Shown: positions 11,501-23,466 of the stretch, piece after piece
Position numbering within the stretch: the stretch's first letter is position 1
How the letters are laid out: each line of letters opens with the position of its first letter
DNA from: Erythrobasidium yunnanense
Taxonomy: Eukaryota > Basidiomycota > Cystobasidiomycetes > Erythrobasidiales > Erythrobasidiaceae
NCBI GenBank assembly: GCA_001600175.1
Contig: BCJC01000006.1
Location: forward strand, 883,968 to 947,967
DNA: 64,000 nt
Reading direction: 5' to 3'
Program-made: the position numbers and the translations under genes
The notes under the pieces: model-generated
The model's input: the letters and a program-made list of their open reading frames with translations, nothing else
What the model was told of the DNA's origin: nothing
Databases searched by the model: none

Positions 11501-14287
11501 GCGCGACTTCCACCTCAGCAGGGGCTGTCGTTGCCGACACCGGAGAGGTCGCTCTTGACAATTCTGCCTGCGTATTGACAGGCGCTCCCATGGCAAGCGG
11601 GGACACAGCTCGCGCGACAGCTGCTTTCTTAGCAGGCACGTCCGAAGCTTCTGAATCAGAAGGCAGGCGCTGTCTCTTCAACCTTCTCTTGAGCTCGGCT
11701 TCTCTGCTTATTGCTTTAGCAGCTGCGTCCGAAGGCTCCGCCTGAGCTTGTGCTTGTGCTTCGCTCTCCACTGCGATGGATTGGTATGTAGTGATGCTTG
11801 GCGGCTCCTCAGTAGCTGGCGTGTCTATCGCTTGAAGATTCGCCTCTTCAAGCATTTCTTCCTCCCTCTCTGCATTCTCTGCCTCCGCTGCCTCCTCTTC
11901 CACAGCGTTCGCTTCCTCATTTCTCGCATTGCTAGCCCTAATCAGTTCATTCAGCTTCTCTTTCTCCTCCCTCAATCTCCTATTCGCAATCTCCGCATTG
12001 CGCGCCATGGCTTCCCTCTGCCTCGCCATTCTCATTGTCGTTTCTTCATGTAACAAGCGTGCTCGTTCTTTATCGATAGTAGTCACTGTGCGAGACGCAA
12101 CGGCGATAGGCTTGGATGTGGATAGGCGGATGTTGGATTGGAGAGAGGGCAGAGGACGTGGTGGAACGGAGGTGGGCGGCTTCTTGGCGAACATTGAGAG
12201 AATACGATCTTTCGCTTGGTGGGAGGAAGAGGTGGAGGAGTTAAGCAAAGAGGTGGAAGGAGGGACGGGGGAAGTAGATGCTTGAATAGCGGTTCGTGGG
12301 TTGATACTCGGTGCGGGTTCAGGAATAGTCTCGTCGAAGAGATGCTCCAATTCCTGGCTCGATGGCAGATTCTGCTCTGCATCCTCTTCAGCACCATCAT
12401 TCGGAGGTCCAGTATCTCCTGCAATATCATCAAGGAAATTATCCACCGCAACGATATTTGCCGCGGCTTCAGCTACGGATACTTCTGTCGCCTTCCCTTC
12501 GACCCCTTCTTCAGGTGATTGTTCCTCAATATCCATATCATCGGACTCTGCCTCCGCATCACTGGATGCAATACTGGACGCTTCCATCTCCACATCCCGA
12601 TCCCTCGCCTTGCCCTTATCGCTGTCTGAAACTGGAAGAGACTTCTTTAAATCTATAGAAGGTTGTCGACCTTTGGGCCTGTTCTTTAGATACTCAGGTA
12701 CGAGGTCCATTATCGAAGGAGGATCCTTGGGATCTGGCGATTGTGCGGGAGCATGTGCTGTTTCTGCTGTTTCCGCTGCACGAGCTGGGATGGTAGGAGC
12801 TGAGGAAGTAGATGCTTCTTGACGCTGAGATGTGGATGCAGTTTGGACTGGAGATTGGAAGAGCGGTTCCTGACTTGTGAACGCCGATGCTGAAGCAGCG
12901 GAAGCCGACGTATTCAGACTATTCCGCTGCTGTTGTTGTTGCTGCCTTGCCCTTCTTGGATCCATGGGCGCAGGATATGGTCTCGCTACCGCAGGAGCAG
13001 CAGGACTAGCATTTACAGATGTCGCCGCAGCTGTAGCTGCATTGACTGCCGCTGGCGCAGGACTTGCACTCGCGCTCGCGCTTTCTACTGTAGTCTGATA
13101 CTTGTCTTTACTCGTTGATGCTGGGTGTGCTTGAGGAAGGGGAATGGTGGTGCGTGTAGACGCAGCTGGAGAAGCGCTGGCGGGAGCATAGACTTGGCCT
13201 AGCTGGATGGGCGCTTTCCTGGATGTAGTCGCTGCAGCTGGAGAATGTCCATTGGGCAACACATTTCCTGAAGATGACGACGGGATGGAATTCACAGCTG
13301 GAGCTGCAGAAGGCTGAGATTGGCTCTGAGCTGGGGGCAGAATATGTGTAGACGGAGGTGATTTTGCCAAAGCGCGCAGCTCCGTTATGGAGAAGCATAG
13401 ATGTTTGGAATCTAGTGCGGCCGCTAGCTTGCTTTGCAGATATAAAGCTTTCGCCGAGCGAGTCATGCTCTCTTCATGACCGTTGACTTTGGGCGCTTCT
13501 TGTGCTACCGGTATTGGAGGAATTGTAGGAGGAAGAGGCATAGGAGAAGTACCTCTGTCTGTAGTCTCTTTCGATGCAGAATTTGAAGTAGAGGAAGTAG
13601 GAGGTGATGTACGACTGCTTGACCGCCTCAGAGAAATAGACATTTTAGGCACCTGGATCACCCCATCGTCCAGCGTATGTGTTCCTGCGTCTTTGTGATG
13701 TAGCAACCTATCTTCAGATGTGGATATCCCTACATCTGCTTTCGGTATGATGCGAGGAGGGACGTCGTCCGTCTGGGTCCCTACGTCCAGGCGGTCCAGT
13801 TCGCCCTCTTCCACGTCTTTAACAGTAGTAGGAGTAGGAGTGATGGGAGTGGTAGGAATTGGCGCCGGCGACCCTTGGTTTGCCAGTTGTGTACAGGTGT
13901 CTATCAGTTTCTGGATCTTGACTCTTGCTGTGTCCCATGCTTTGGCTTTGAGTGTAACCGTTGAGAGTGTAGTAACGTTATCTGTATCTTGTTGTTCTTG
14001 CTCGCTGTCTTCTCTGCTCTTCCGGTCGTTGCTGTATGCTTCGAGGGTGTGATTGAAGCCTGTCGATACGGCGTCAACAATACATCTAAGCAAGTATATG
14101 TGCATTACTTGCCTTCCCTGCTCAGATATGCCTCTATATCTGCATGTCCGAGTCTGAATGTTGGCTGTTTCCCATCGACCGACATGTCCGCACCATCTTC
14201 TTCGTCTGAGCTGTCGTCGTCGTCGTCGCATTCGAGTAACTCGAGCATATCTGCCAGTAGAGTGTCGAGGATGGCCTGGGCAGCCAT
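8579..14287 (-). CDS. Very large Ser/Ala/Pro-rich protein with an RRM-like C-terminal segment
   Basis: The start is taken at the ATG at 14287 (MAAQAILDTLLADMLELLE); the frame upstream of it opens only with non-ATG codons. The main body (about 14080-10611) is low complexity: Gln runs, Ser/Ala/Pro stretches, acidic patches and a Glu-rich coiled-coil block (EKEKLNELIRASNARNEEAN). Near the end, YITIYKLDLAAFTAKGIK, VDEWILREHFG, then (intron 10550-10610) LMQDNTAWYATFPDAD and GLEVPLQV follow the beta-alpha-beta order of an RRM. A further Ser/Pro region and a last exon ending near 8579 (NPVTQQMPYSQVLPP ... GSRRAG) complete it. I do not recognise the family. The exon joins between 9340 and 8850 and the first intron (a 23-nt gap near 14094) are uncertain. 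The RNA-binding role is inference from the RRM-like pattern alone. Confidence 0.6.
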
Positions 14288-14737
14288 GATGAGGGCATTG
14301 AGGACGGGAAGAGACGAGGAGACCGGATCCAACTCTAGCTTTCAGAGCGTCAAAGATGGTTGCAATGTAGAATGTAGATAGCTCTATGGTAGTACAACAC
14401 TCTATCCTGAAAAAGCTACCATCTTCTGTCAACTCCAATGAATCATCCCCCTTTCGCCTTGGCTCTGCTCTGCTCGCATCATCCAAATTCTGGATTCAGA
14501 GCATCGACATTGATTGCTACACATTCTGAGACCTGGCATACCGCGACAACAGCCAGTGCTCTTCCGCTTCAAGCGAAGACCTCAAGAAAATCCGCACCCT
14601 TATCTGCAGATCCAGGCCGAAGCATTCAAGCAAACCCTCGATGGGTTGAGCATACACCGAGCATCACATTCAAGCTGTATCATAATACAACACTCCGCAA
14701 CGACATCGAGTGAACAAACGAACAAGCGACAGCTACG
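14288..14737. promoter_or_regulatory. Divergent promoter region upstream of the Nha1-type antiporter
   Basis: 450 bases between the ATG at 14287 on the minus strand and the ATG at 14738 on the plus strand. The segment is rich in short A/C-rich tracts typical of fungal leaders. I found no TATA box or repeated site. Confidence 0.4.
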
Positions 14738-17700
14738 ATGGCCGGAGGATCGACTATTCCCACGGCTCACTACCTTACAGTAGACGATGCTGCGCATCAT
14801 CTATACAGCGTGGTGCCAGAAGTGCATTATAACACCACTTCATACTGCCAGCTCGGCGTCGAGAATGCCCGCTCACACCTGCTTCTCCGTCTGCTCGCGC
14901 AAATAGGTCAATATCCCTCACTTGGCATTCACCATCCTCACTGGTGTGTATACACATTTATCCTGCTGATCGTAGTCATCCTGATGCGGTGTTTCGACAG
15001 TCTTCATTCTCGTATTCGGGATGTTCAGGTGCATCCACGTTCTTTCCATATCACCTACTTCGCATTACTAAAGCATCGTAATACTCCACAGCGCCCTCAT
15101 CAAAGAGCGACTCTATGCAGGAGAAGCGATAGTCGCTACAGCATTTGGGATAATCTTCGGGCCGTACGCTGCCGATCTCTTCAATCCACGTACCTGGTCT
15201 CGAGAAGCATTCGACGACATCACTCTAGAATTCACACGTATCGTACTCGCGCTTGCAGTATTCGCAATCGGCGTAGAACTTCCACGGGCATATGTTAAAC
15301 GACACTGGCGGAGCTTGGCAATGATGTTGGGCCCAATCATGGTGGTGGGATGGCTCGTCACTGGAGGCTTGATATGCGCTATCATACCAGGAATGACCTT
15401 CTTAGGCTCCTTGGTGATAGCAGCAGCACTCATCCCGACAGATCCGATCCTGGCGGCATCAGTAGTGGGAAAAGGCAAATTCGCTCAGAAACACGTACCA
15501 AGCCATATTCGAAACCTCCTGCAGTCAGAATCGGGATGTAACGATGGAGCAGCGTTTCCGTTGCTGTACTTGGCTCTCTTCCTGAATTTCAGAGAGGAGA
15601 GAAGCGTAGGATACGCTATCGGGATGTGGATCGTCTTGGGTGCGCTGATACACATATCCTTCCACAAAATGGTCTGCTGACAATGTCTGTTCCAAGTCAT
15701 TCTTTACCAGATCGTCTTGGGCTGTCTCATCGGGATCATCATCGGCGTCGCAGCGCGCAAGATTCTGAAATTCAGTAAACGGCGCGCCTTGATCGACCGA
15801 GAATCTATGGTGGCTATGTATGTCTCTCTTGCAATCTTCACTACAGCAGTCACTACGCTCGCCGGGTCGGACGATTTACTAGCTGCATTCGCATGCGGCG
15901 CCGCGTTCGCATGGGACGACTGGTTCTCCGAATCCATCGAAGATTCCAATTTCTCAAACATAATCGATCTACTCGTTAATTGTGCGACGTTCATCTATAT
16001 TGGAGCAACGATGCCTTTTAGCGATTTTGGGAATGGAGCGCTCACGCTGAGTCCCTGGAGATTGGTCGTATTGGCTATCTGTGTGCTATTGGTTAGGAGA
16101 TTGCCGGTCGTCCTGGCGCTCTATAAGTGGATACCGGATATTAAGACGTTCCGAGAAGCTGTCTTCGCCGGGCATTTTGGACCAATGTGAGTTAACTTTT
16201 CTACCTTGCTCTTCATGGAAAGCCGTACTGACTATAGGCTTGTTCTGATTGCAGGGGCGTCGGAGCCATCTTCATCGCGACTCTGGCCTTGACGAAGCTT
16301 CCCACACCGACCTACCCACCAGAGGTACCAGACGACTATCTAGCGCTCAACATCCAGCCCATCGTTTATTTCGTCGTCCTGAGCAGCGTCATTATCCACG
16401 GCACCTCTATTCCCTTTTTCAACTTGGGCAAACGCGTGCATTCCATCCATCGGACATGGACACAAGGCAGTAATGCCGAACCGTCCTGGCTGTCCCGCGT
16501 TAAGCGCGTTGGTGATCATTCCGGAAACGACGATGATGATCCGAACAGCCGGGAGAAGCGCGCTCGAGCTTATAATAAACAGGGCCAGGCACAGAGTGGG
16601 GAACGGGACTTGGAGTCTGGCGAAACGGCCATGGATGATCCAGGGATGGATATTGGAGAGATGACCGAGCGCGATTATGCGGATGGAAATTATACAGGCG
16701 GGAATGGCGGTATTTTGAAAAGAACAAAGAATATCTCACCGACTGCTTCTTCAGATACCCGAACGGACGATCGGGATCTTGAAGCTGGTGGTGGTGGTGG
16801 TCGTCAGAAGGATGAACATCTCAAAGAGAAGAGGGCGCTCGATGGGCTCGAGGAAGGACATGAAGATGAACCCATGGCGGATAGACGATCTAGAAGAGAA
16901 AGAAATAAGAAGAAGCTGGAAGAGGAGGAACAAGATGATGAGGCTTGCAGAAGAGAGAGACATGATGACCACGATGACGAGGAAGAGGTCTGGGAGGAAG
17001 GCGGAGAGGTAAGTCGCCGATCCAGCTCACAGGGAGGCTAGCACCGTCATTAACATTCTACTCTTTGTCGCCAACAGGAAATCGTCGAGACTGGCAGCGG
17101 AGACGACGTCCATGTCGTGCATCGCAATAAGCAGAAAGAAGGTCGCGACAGATCTGAGAGCAGGGACTCTCGTCATAGCACTGGACCTGGTTTCCCAGGA
17201 CATGACAGGATGGCGGAGATTGCACATATGCTCGAGAGAGGATTGGGGCACGGACACGAAGAGGCTGAAGGATCAAGCGATGAGCGAGAAGAAGAAGAAG
17301 AAGACGCTCACGCTGGACGAGGCCAGGAGGAAGAAGACCACTCTCGCAATGGGAGCGAGCGCAATGACGCAAGTGGAAGCTTCCCTGTCCGTCAAGCCAG
17401 CGAGGCTCGGTCTACAAGATCTACCTCGGGTCAGAGAGAACCAGAGCAGCGATCCCGCACTCCTTCCGCTGCTGCTGCTACACCAGAGTCTAAAACGGCA
17501 GCTGCAGCTACACCTCATCCACAGCATCCCGGTATACTTTCGCGAATGACTTCGCTCGGAGCAGGCATGATGCCTCGACCCACCAAGTCAGGAGCAGCCG
17601 CACGCAGACCCACTCTTACAGCCGAAGAGAAGCTAGCGCGAGATGCTTTATGCAGACGGGAGCGACGTGATCTGGACGACGATGAAGTCAAAGCTTGGAT

Positions 17701-18238
17701 CTCCGGGAAACACCTCATCATTGAGAGGAATAAGGGTGAAGATGTGGAAATCGTAGATGCGAACCCTTCACAAGACGCACGAGAGACAGCTCGCAAGAAC
17801 CCGGATCTCAATGTCAAGGAAGTCACTGCGCCAGATGTGAAGCGTGCGAAAGAAGGTGGTTCAGCGAGAGATGGAGAGAGCATAACGACGGGAAGTAGCA
17901 CACCGGCTCGAGATGCACCGCCGAAACGCTTTGATCTGCGCAGCATGCCTGGCCGAGAAAGCTTCAGGAAGATGTTTGGCGGCACAGAAGCATCTACCTC
18001 CCGAACGCCCGACACGTCTCGCCAAGCTCAGCGCGTAGCTTCTCCAGTGCAAGAAGAAGAGGCAGACCCTGAATCTGGTCGATTGCGATTTGCTGAACAG
18101 CCGACTGAGCGCCCGTCTGGAGATGCGACTGCTGCGCCTGTCAAGAAGACTGGTATCGCGATGGATAGAACGGAGACTACAGACTCGCAGATACGCTTTG
18201 GCGAGCTGCCTAAGCCGGTCAGACGGAAGAAGAAGTAG
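14738..18238 (+). CDS. NHA1: Plasma-membrane Na+(K+)/H+ antiporter, Nha1 type (CPA1)
   Basis: Exports Na+/K+ in exchange for protons at the plasma membrane. The membrane part includes IPHLAFTILTVFILVFGMFS, LIKERLYAGEA, GIIFGPYAADLFNPRTW, FTRIVLALAVFAIGVELP, PTDPILAASVVGKG, the ion-site motif ESGCNDGAAFP and GSDDLLAAFACGAAFAWDD, all hallmarks of fungal Nha1. A long hydrophilic tail follows. It is acidic and Arg-rich, with a DNPSQDARE-type region and an end reading GELPKPVRRKKK, and is presumably cytosolic and regulatory. At least six exons: the start at 14738 (MAGGSTIPT) leads through short exons to the uninterrupted part at about 15105-15640, with introns near 15641-15691, 16189-16254 and 17010-17076. 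The first splice (about 14780 to 14906) is the least certain. Confidence 0.88.
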
Positions 18239-18651
18239 ATAGCCTTTCCATTTTTCTGGTGATATAGTAAGGAGGTCTATCGTGCTGTGCTGGGGCATAT
18301 AAGCATTCTAGCTCTCGCGTTTGTCTAGACACGATCAACTCATTCGTTCATTCCTTAATTGTAAGCAATTGTTAGCAGCCGTGTCGTGTGGCTCGTGCCT
18401 CTGATGAAAGGCAGTGGGGCAGGCCACTTGTGTAGCGCTATGTTCAGTCACCATTCTGTACCTCCTATAGCGATTCCTGACGAATTTGAAACGAGTGTGG
18501 GTGATACTTCGGTGCATACAATCTCTCTCGCAATAGCACAACATGGGAAGAGGAAGCTTGCAGAATATCTCTATGTCGATGGGTATGCTCGATGCTGCTG
18601 ATGCAACTGTCTTTCCTTTGCTTGACCTATTCTTCTGCCGTCCTCCCTACC
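18239..18651. other. Convergent 3' spacer
   Basis: About 410 bases between the converging stops of the antiporter and the Gly-Gln protein. A 71-codon plus-strand frame is present but has no family signature. Nothing else seen. Confidence 0.4.
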
Positions 18652-19923
18652 TTATGCGCCCAAGCCAGTCAAGACACCAGCGATAAGCGTCGTAGCGATG
18701 CACACAGCCAATGAGGCGACTAGTGGAACGCTCGGTACGAGTCTGCCAGCTGCAGCTCCAGTCGTACCGTCTTCGCCGCCATCGACTCCAGCAGATGCTG
18801 ATGCAGATGCGGAAGCGGAGGCAGAAGCTGAGCCGCTTGCACCTTCGTTCCAGTCATCCCATTCTTCTGAAGAAGTAGTAGCTGCAGCAGCTGCAGAGGA
18901 GCTCATCATAGCTCCGCTGGACGTAGGCATAGAATTGACTGCAGCTCCAGAGGACCAGTTCTGCTGAGGTATAGAAGTGGTGGAAGTGGTTGTGGATGTC
19001 GTGGTACCATGCTGAGCAGAGTCAGACCATGAGCTCGTAGCTGTTGCTCCAGCTGCTGCTGTACCGCCAACGCCAGATGTCCATTGGCCATCAGTGCCCC
19101 AGGTTCCGGTAGAGGAGGCACCTCCTGTCGCACCACCTCCGATAGCACCAGGATCACCTCCGCCAGGTTGTGGACCACCAGCAAGAGCGATGATCGGGTA
19201 GCCATTCGTGTCGTAAGTAGCTCCACCACCACTGCCGCCGCCGGTGCCGCCTTGTCCTTGTTGTCCTTGTCCTTGTCCTTGTCCTTGTCCTTGTCCTTGT
19301 CCTTGTCCTTGTCCTTGTCCTTGTCCTTGTCCTTGTCCTTGTCCTTGTCCTTGTGCTTGTCCTTGTCCTTGTCCTTGTCCTTGTCCTTGTCCTTGACCTG
19401 GATCGTGCCACTGTCCAGTACCTTGCTGACCTTGTCCTGAAGGAGGTGTTGTTCCAGTCGTAGGTACAGGGTTGCCGTTCTGGTCGACAGTCATCGTGAC
19501 ATAGACGACTACGGGTCCTTGTCCCCTATCACAAGCACCGCCTGCCCGCTCCTCGAGTCCTCGCTTATTGATCGGAGAGCCTTCGACAGGGATAGAGTCG
19601 CGCTTCACAGCTTGGGTAGGTCCACTCCCTGGTACTTGAGCAGTAGTAGATGAGGAGGAACCAGCGAGATCTCGTCCGGCGAGACCAGCTGGGGCGACGA
19701 CATGGGCTTGAGCGACTGCTGCAGAGACGACTGACAGGACAGCAAGACGAGCGATTTGCCTGGCAGAGATGGAGGAGATATGTAAGAGTCAGCTCTGTGC
19801 TTTGAACGTCATGGATGGCATGCGGATGGAGGATGGTTGAAAGGGAAGGCATGGTCGAGGAGGAGGATCGACAGTGACGAGGCTGAGGACGACGAGGAGA
19901 GGTACTACTCACTTGTTGTGCAT
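18652..19923 (-). CDS. Secreted Gly-Gln repeat protein with C-terminal hydrophobic anchor
   Basis: Two exons (19913-19923 and 18652-19759) give 372 residues. The 11-nt first exon supplies MHN plus two bases; splicing continues into QIARLAVLSVVSAAVAQA, a clear signal peptide. A KR dipeptide (VKRDSIP) and INKRGLEER could be Kex2-type sites. The centre is an uninterrupted (GQ)n tract of about 25 dipeptides, then Gly/Ser/Thr-rich and acidic W-containing sequence (TTSSEEWDDWNEG). The end (LVASLAVCIATTLIAGVLTG) is a hydrophobic segment following a Ser/Ala/Gly stretch, as in GPI-anchored wall proteins. A cell-wall or extracellular role is inference from this architecture; no enzyme domain is present. 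Confidence 0.75.
19251..19396. repeat. Hexanucleotide (TTGTCC)n microsatellite inside the Gly-Gln gene
   Basis: About 22-24 tandem copies of TTGTCC on the plus strand, with a single TTGTGC variant near 19351 and an irregular first unit. On the minus strand each copy encodes Gly-Gln. Length change in whole units keeps the frame, so the tract can vary in size without killing the protein. Confidence 0.95.
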
Positions 19924-20382
19924 TGTTGTTGTACTGCTATCGAGTTTTTGTTATGCTCTTTAGGTTTAGTTTGATTGTCCGTTTGGTAGAGAGCCAGCTC
20001 TAAGAGGCGGAGGGAGGCAGACGAAAGTGACAGTGGGTGGGTCGAGGACCAGCGAGCGAGCGAGTTGGAGCGAGGTTGAAAAGCAGTGCTCGTACTTTGC
20101 AAGTGCGGAGTGCCATTGTAAGGGCTGCCTTTGAACGGGTCAGTAGGGGAAGAAAGGGCGCTGGCTCGGAAGTGAGCAGAGAGTGAGCGCAGGGTGTCGA
20201 AGCAGGCATGTAAACTGTCAGAGGTGTAGGCGGAGGCAGCTGCATCCCATCCGTTCTGCTCCCCTCAGCGTGTGCTTTTGTTCGTCAGCTCAGGAAGCTC
20301 TGTCAGTCTTAGCGGGCTATCACGAGGTGTATACTATGGAGGTAACCAGTACTCTATCTAACTTCTTCAAGCCTGCTTACTC
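19924..20382. other. Promoter/leader of the Gly-Gln gene and 3' spacer of the J-protein gene
   Basis: About 460 bases. An 81-codon minus-strand frame at 20000-20245 starts with ATG but lacks any family signature and lies where the leader of the secreted protein is expected. No repeat or clear promoter box seen. Confidence 0.35.
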
Positions 20383-22406
20383 CTAACCAAAGTTATAGCC
20401 GAATCCTCCTCTCCTTCCACCACCTCCATTGAGCAAATCTTCCAGGTTGATACCACCATCACTAAAACCTCCTCCGAACGGCGAGCCTCCTCCGAATCCT
20501 CCATGACTTGCAAAAGGATGTGAATGGAAGCCGTGACCTCCCATTCCGCCCATGTCGTTGTCGTCTTCGCCAAGATCGTAGCGCCGCCGTTTCTGGGGAT
20601 CTGACAGGGTCGAGTGGGCTTCTTGGACCTGAAAACGTTGCGAGTGTTAATTATGTATGAGTTTGTACGAAAGATGGTCAAGGTGATCGCACCTCCTTGA
20701 ACTTCTCTTCGTCCCCTCCCTTGTCAGGGTGATGCACCAGAGATTGCTTGCGGTAGGCCTTCTTGATCTCCTATAATATCGTATAGAACGTCCTTATTAG
20801 TGTCGTTCTGCTCCACTAACGCGTGAATGCTACTCACCACTTCCGTCGCCGTCCTTTCGACCTGCAAGATCTTGTAGTCTATATGTACATACGCGCATCA
20901 GCGTCGTCGCCTTACTCAAGTCGAGACCAGTATATAACTTACAATCCTTGGTCTTTGACCTTTTGAGCGCGACTTCCGCCTGTCTATGTTCCGTCTTCAT
21001 CGCTCTTTCTTCCGGAGATCCAGCGGGCGCTTCTTGGAATGCGTTTGCGAAGTCCTGAATTGCAGCTTCGTATGATTCCGCTGCGAAGTGGGCTCTCGCT
21101 CTTGTCCTCAGCCTGCGCACACCCAACGTAGAATCAGCTTTACTGCTGTTCTGAAAAAGGGAAGGTGGGAAGGGCGACGCACGCCTTGAAGTGCTTAGCG
21201 TCTTTCGCCAATATACTATCCGCATCTTTTATCGCATTCTCATTCTGGCCCGCTTTCTGGAACGCCGTCGCTCGATTACTCAACAGCGTCATCTTCATGA
21301 CTTCGTTCTCTCCTTCTCCACTATCCTGCGAGAGAAGGTCGATGCATTCACTGTATTTCGAAATCGCTTCTTGCCATTTGCCAGATTTGAAGGAGTCGTT
21401 TCCGGACTCTTTGAGGGACTCTATCGCGCGCACTTTCTTCAGCAACGTCCTAGAAACCGTCGTACGTTAGCTTGCAGGGGGCAGGTAAAAGGGGGAAGAA
21501 GACGCACCTCGCTCGAGCATGATCTGGATCATTCCTCAGTGCAGCTTGACAGTGCGCAACTGCCTGTGCTGCATTTCCTTGGCTGAACAAGACCTGTCCT
21601 CTGATCCACAGCACGTCCGGGTCGTTCGAGTGACTCCTTAGCAAATCCGATGCTAATGAACTAGCTTCGTCGACTCTCTTTTTGCCTAGTAATGCTTCTA
21701 CTTTATATATCTTCCATTTCAATGGGAACACCTCGATTTCCTTGTTCAAGCTGTCCAGGCCGAATAAGACATATGACCATTCTTTCTTACTGTGTTCACG
21801 GTCAATAGCCTCGATGTCTTTGTTAATCTTGACTATACGCGCTTGGTCGGCTTTTGCTGTTGCGTTTGTAGGGTCGAGGGAGAGCACTTCGGAGAGAGTG
21901 GAGGACGCTTCGCTGATCTGTCCAAGTGCAATCTCACACCTTGCAAGACGCGAGAGCGTCTTTGGCTGTGGTGATCCCGCCTGTAAAGAGGCGGCTCGCT
22001 GACAGTCCGCCAAAGCTTCTGTGTATCGTTTGAGAGCCATCTGAGCGGCTGCGCGGTTTGTATAGTACGATGGTTCTTCAGCGTCCAGGTTGATAGCCTC
22101 TGTGTACAGGTCTACAGCGAGCCCATACTGTCCAGCTTTAAACTTTTCATTGCCCTGCGCTTTGCTCTTCTCTGCTTTCTGGCTGGGAGTCAGGCCGTCC
22201 AGATCCATCTGGAACGTAAAAGACGACGACGACGATGAAGATGCTGATGGGTCGGCGCTGCTGTTTGTAGAGGAAGTCGAGCTGGATCCATTATTCTTAT
22301 TCTGCGCTGCTGGCTGGGCGTCCGACATCTCAGTGTCGCCATTCACAGCTGGCGCAGCAGTAGCAGCTGTAGATGATGATGGCTTCTTGCTCTTCTTCTT
22401 GGCCAT
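20383..22406 (-). CDS. TPR and J-domain Hsp70/Hsp90 co-chaperone, DNAJC7/TPR2 type
   Basis: The start is the ATG at 22406 (MAKKKSKK); the frame upstream is open but lacks support. After a low-complexity N-terminus, TPR helices run through the protein: KAQGNEKFKAGQYGLAVDLY, EPSYYTNRAAAQMALKRYTE, LWIRGQVLFSQGNAAQAV, ESGNDSFKSGKWQEAISKYS, LLSNRATAFQKAGQNENAIK and RARAHFAAESYEAAIQDF. The C-terminus carries a J domain with DYKILQVERTATEVEIKKAY and the HPD tripeptide (VHHPDKGG), which stimulates Hsp70 ATPase. A Gly/Phe-rich tail follows (GGMGGHGFHSHPF, ending YNFG). Introns interrupt the TPR/J junctions near 21500-21445, 21180-21120, 20940-20880, 20835-20770 and 20690-20630. This order is that of DNAJC7, which links Hsp70 and Hsp90 in the cytosol. 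Confidence 0.92.
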
Positions 22407-23466
22407 GTTGGCGCGCTCTCTGTCTCTGGTTTTCCTACGATAGAACTCTGCTTGATCCAGCTTGACGAATTCGCGAGATGCAAACAGCAAGTACAAAGAT
22501 AATGAAGACGATAAGTACGTTGTGTACACCACAACAACCTCGTACATTACTCTGCGGGCAGCTACAAGGCTTCGTAGCTGAGAGATCGCTGCACTTTACG
22601 CGTAAATGGGCGGATCGAGCTTGCTCTACGGGCTAGTGTGGGAGCTCGGGTAAGCTGTAGTAGTGACAGTAGATGTGTCATATCACACTGCTGTGCGCTG
22701 AAAGCTGCTAGCGATGCCTAGTGGAGACAGATATGGCTCTTCGGCGCGTGTGACCCAGCAGCCTTGTTGGATGGAGCAGGGCCATTTAAGCCAGAAAATA
22801 TGTTGTATACGATGGTATAGAGGTGACTGCATCGTCTGGATTGGCCAGGCACCTCCTCTGACCGAGTACTACGGTTCCGCAGAGGGCTGAGGATCCCAGC
22901 CGATGCACCATACGCCGACGCAGGCGCAGTGAGCCATACACTACGTAGCGTTGCTCCTATCGTGATCTTGTCCTTCCATTTGCTCTTACACTTCTTGTTA
23001 CGCCCTTGCCTTTGCTTTCACGACCATCACGAGTGAACGAAAGAAACGACGAGCTTTGGGACGAAAAGGTAGAGACATCGCATCACATCGAGAGTTTGGA
23101 GCCAAGGACAAGGTGAGCATCGCAATATGACCCTGTAGATCCTTCATGCAATCAGTGCCCTCTAAAATATTGTTCCCCCCCTCCCGATCATATCGCAGTC
23201 CGTACGTCCGAGCGAGGATGGAGTAGGGTGGTAAGTAGCTTGGATCTAGCAGAAAGAGTTGACAGCTGACTGAACCGAACAATCCTCCGTATCACGATGC
23301 ACCTCCATATACAGCCATATACTTCTTGAAAGAGCTGCGAAAGAGCTGCTTGAAATCCGCCTTCAAGCTTGGAGGTTGGACTGGCTGGGCGCACATATTG
23401 GGGAAGCATAGCGATACAAGCTGGATCCACAAACAGCTTGGAGCTACGCTTCTGTTCTTCTGATAC
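22407..23466. promoter_or_regulatory. About 1.06 kb divergent intergenic region
   Basis: Lies between the starts of the J-protein gene and the CENP-B-type gene. It holds short open frames only (for example minus-strand 22998-23282) with no recognisable product. It probably contains both promoters and long leaders; I found no repeats or RNA gene. Confidence 0.4.

Noticed and set aside
14563-14713. Possible upstream coding region before the antiporter start
   Set aside because: Short frames with no family similarity; the 14738 ATG is close to the first conserved membrane helix once spliced.
19084-19440. Plus-strand (SLSLSL) and minus-strand (RTRTRT) frames through the hexanucleotide tract
   Set aside because: A six-base repeat is open in every frame; only the minus-strand Gly-Gln frame has a signal peptide, valid first intron and anchor.
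22998-23282. 94-codon minus-strand frame
   Set aside because: No family signature, lies in a divergent intergenic region, and lacks splice or promoter support.
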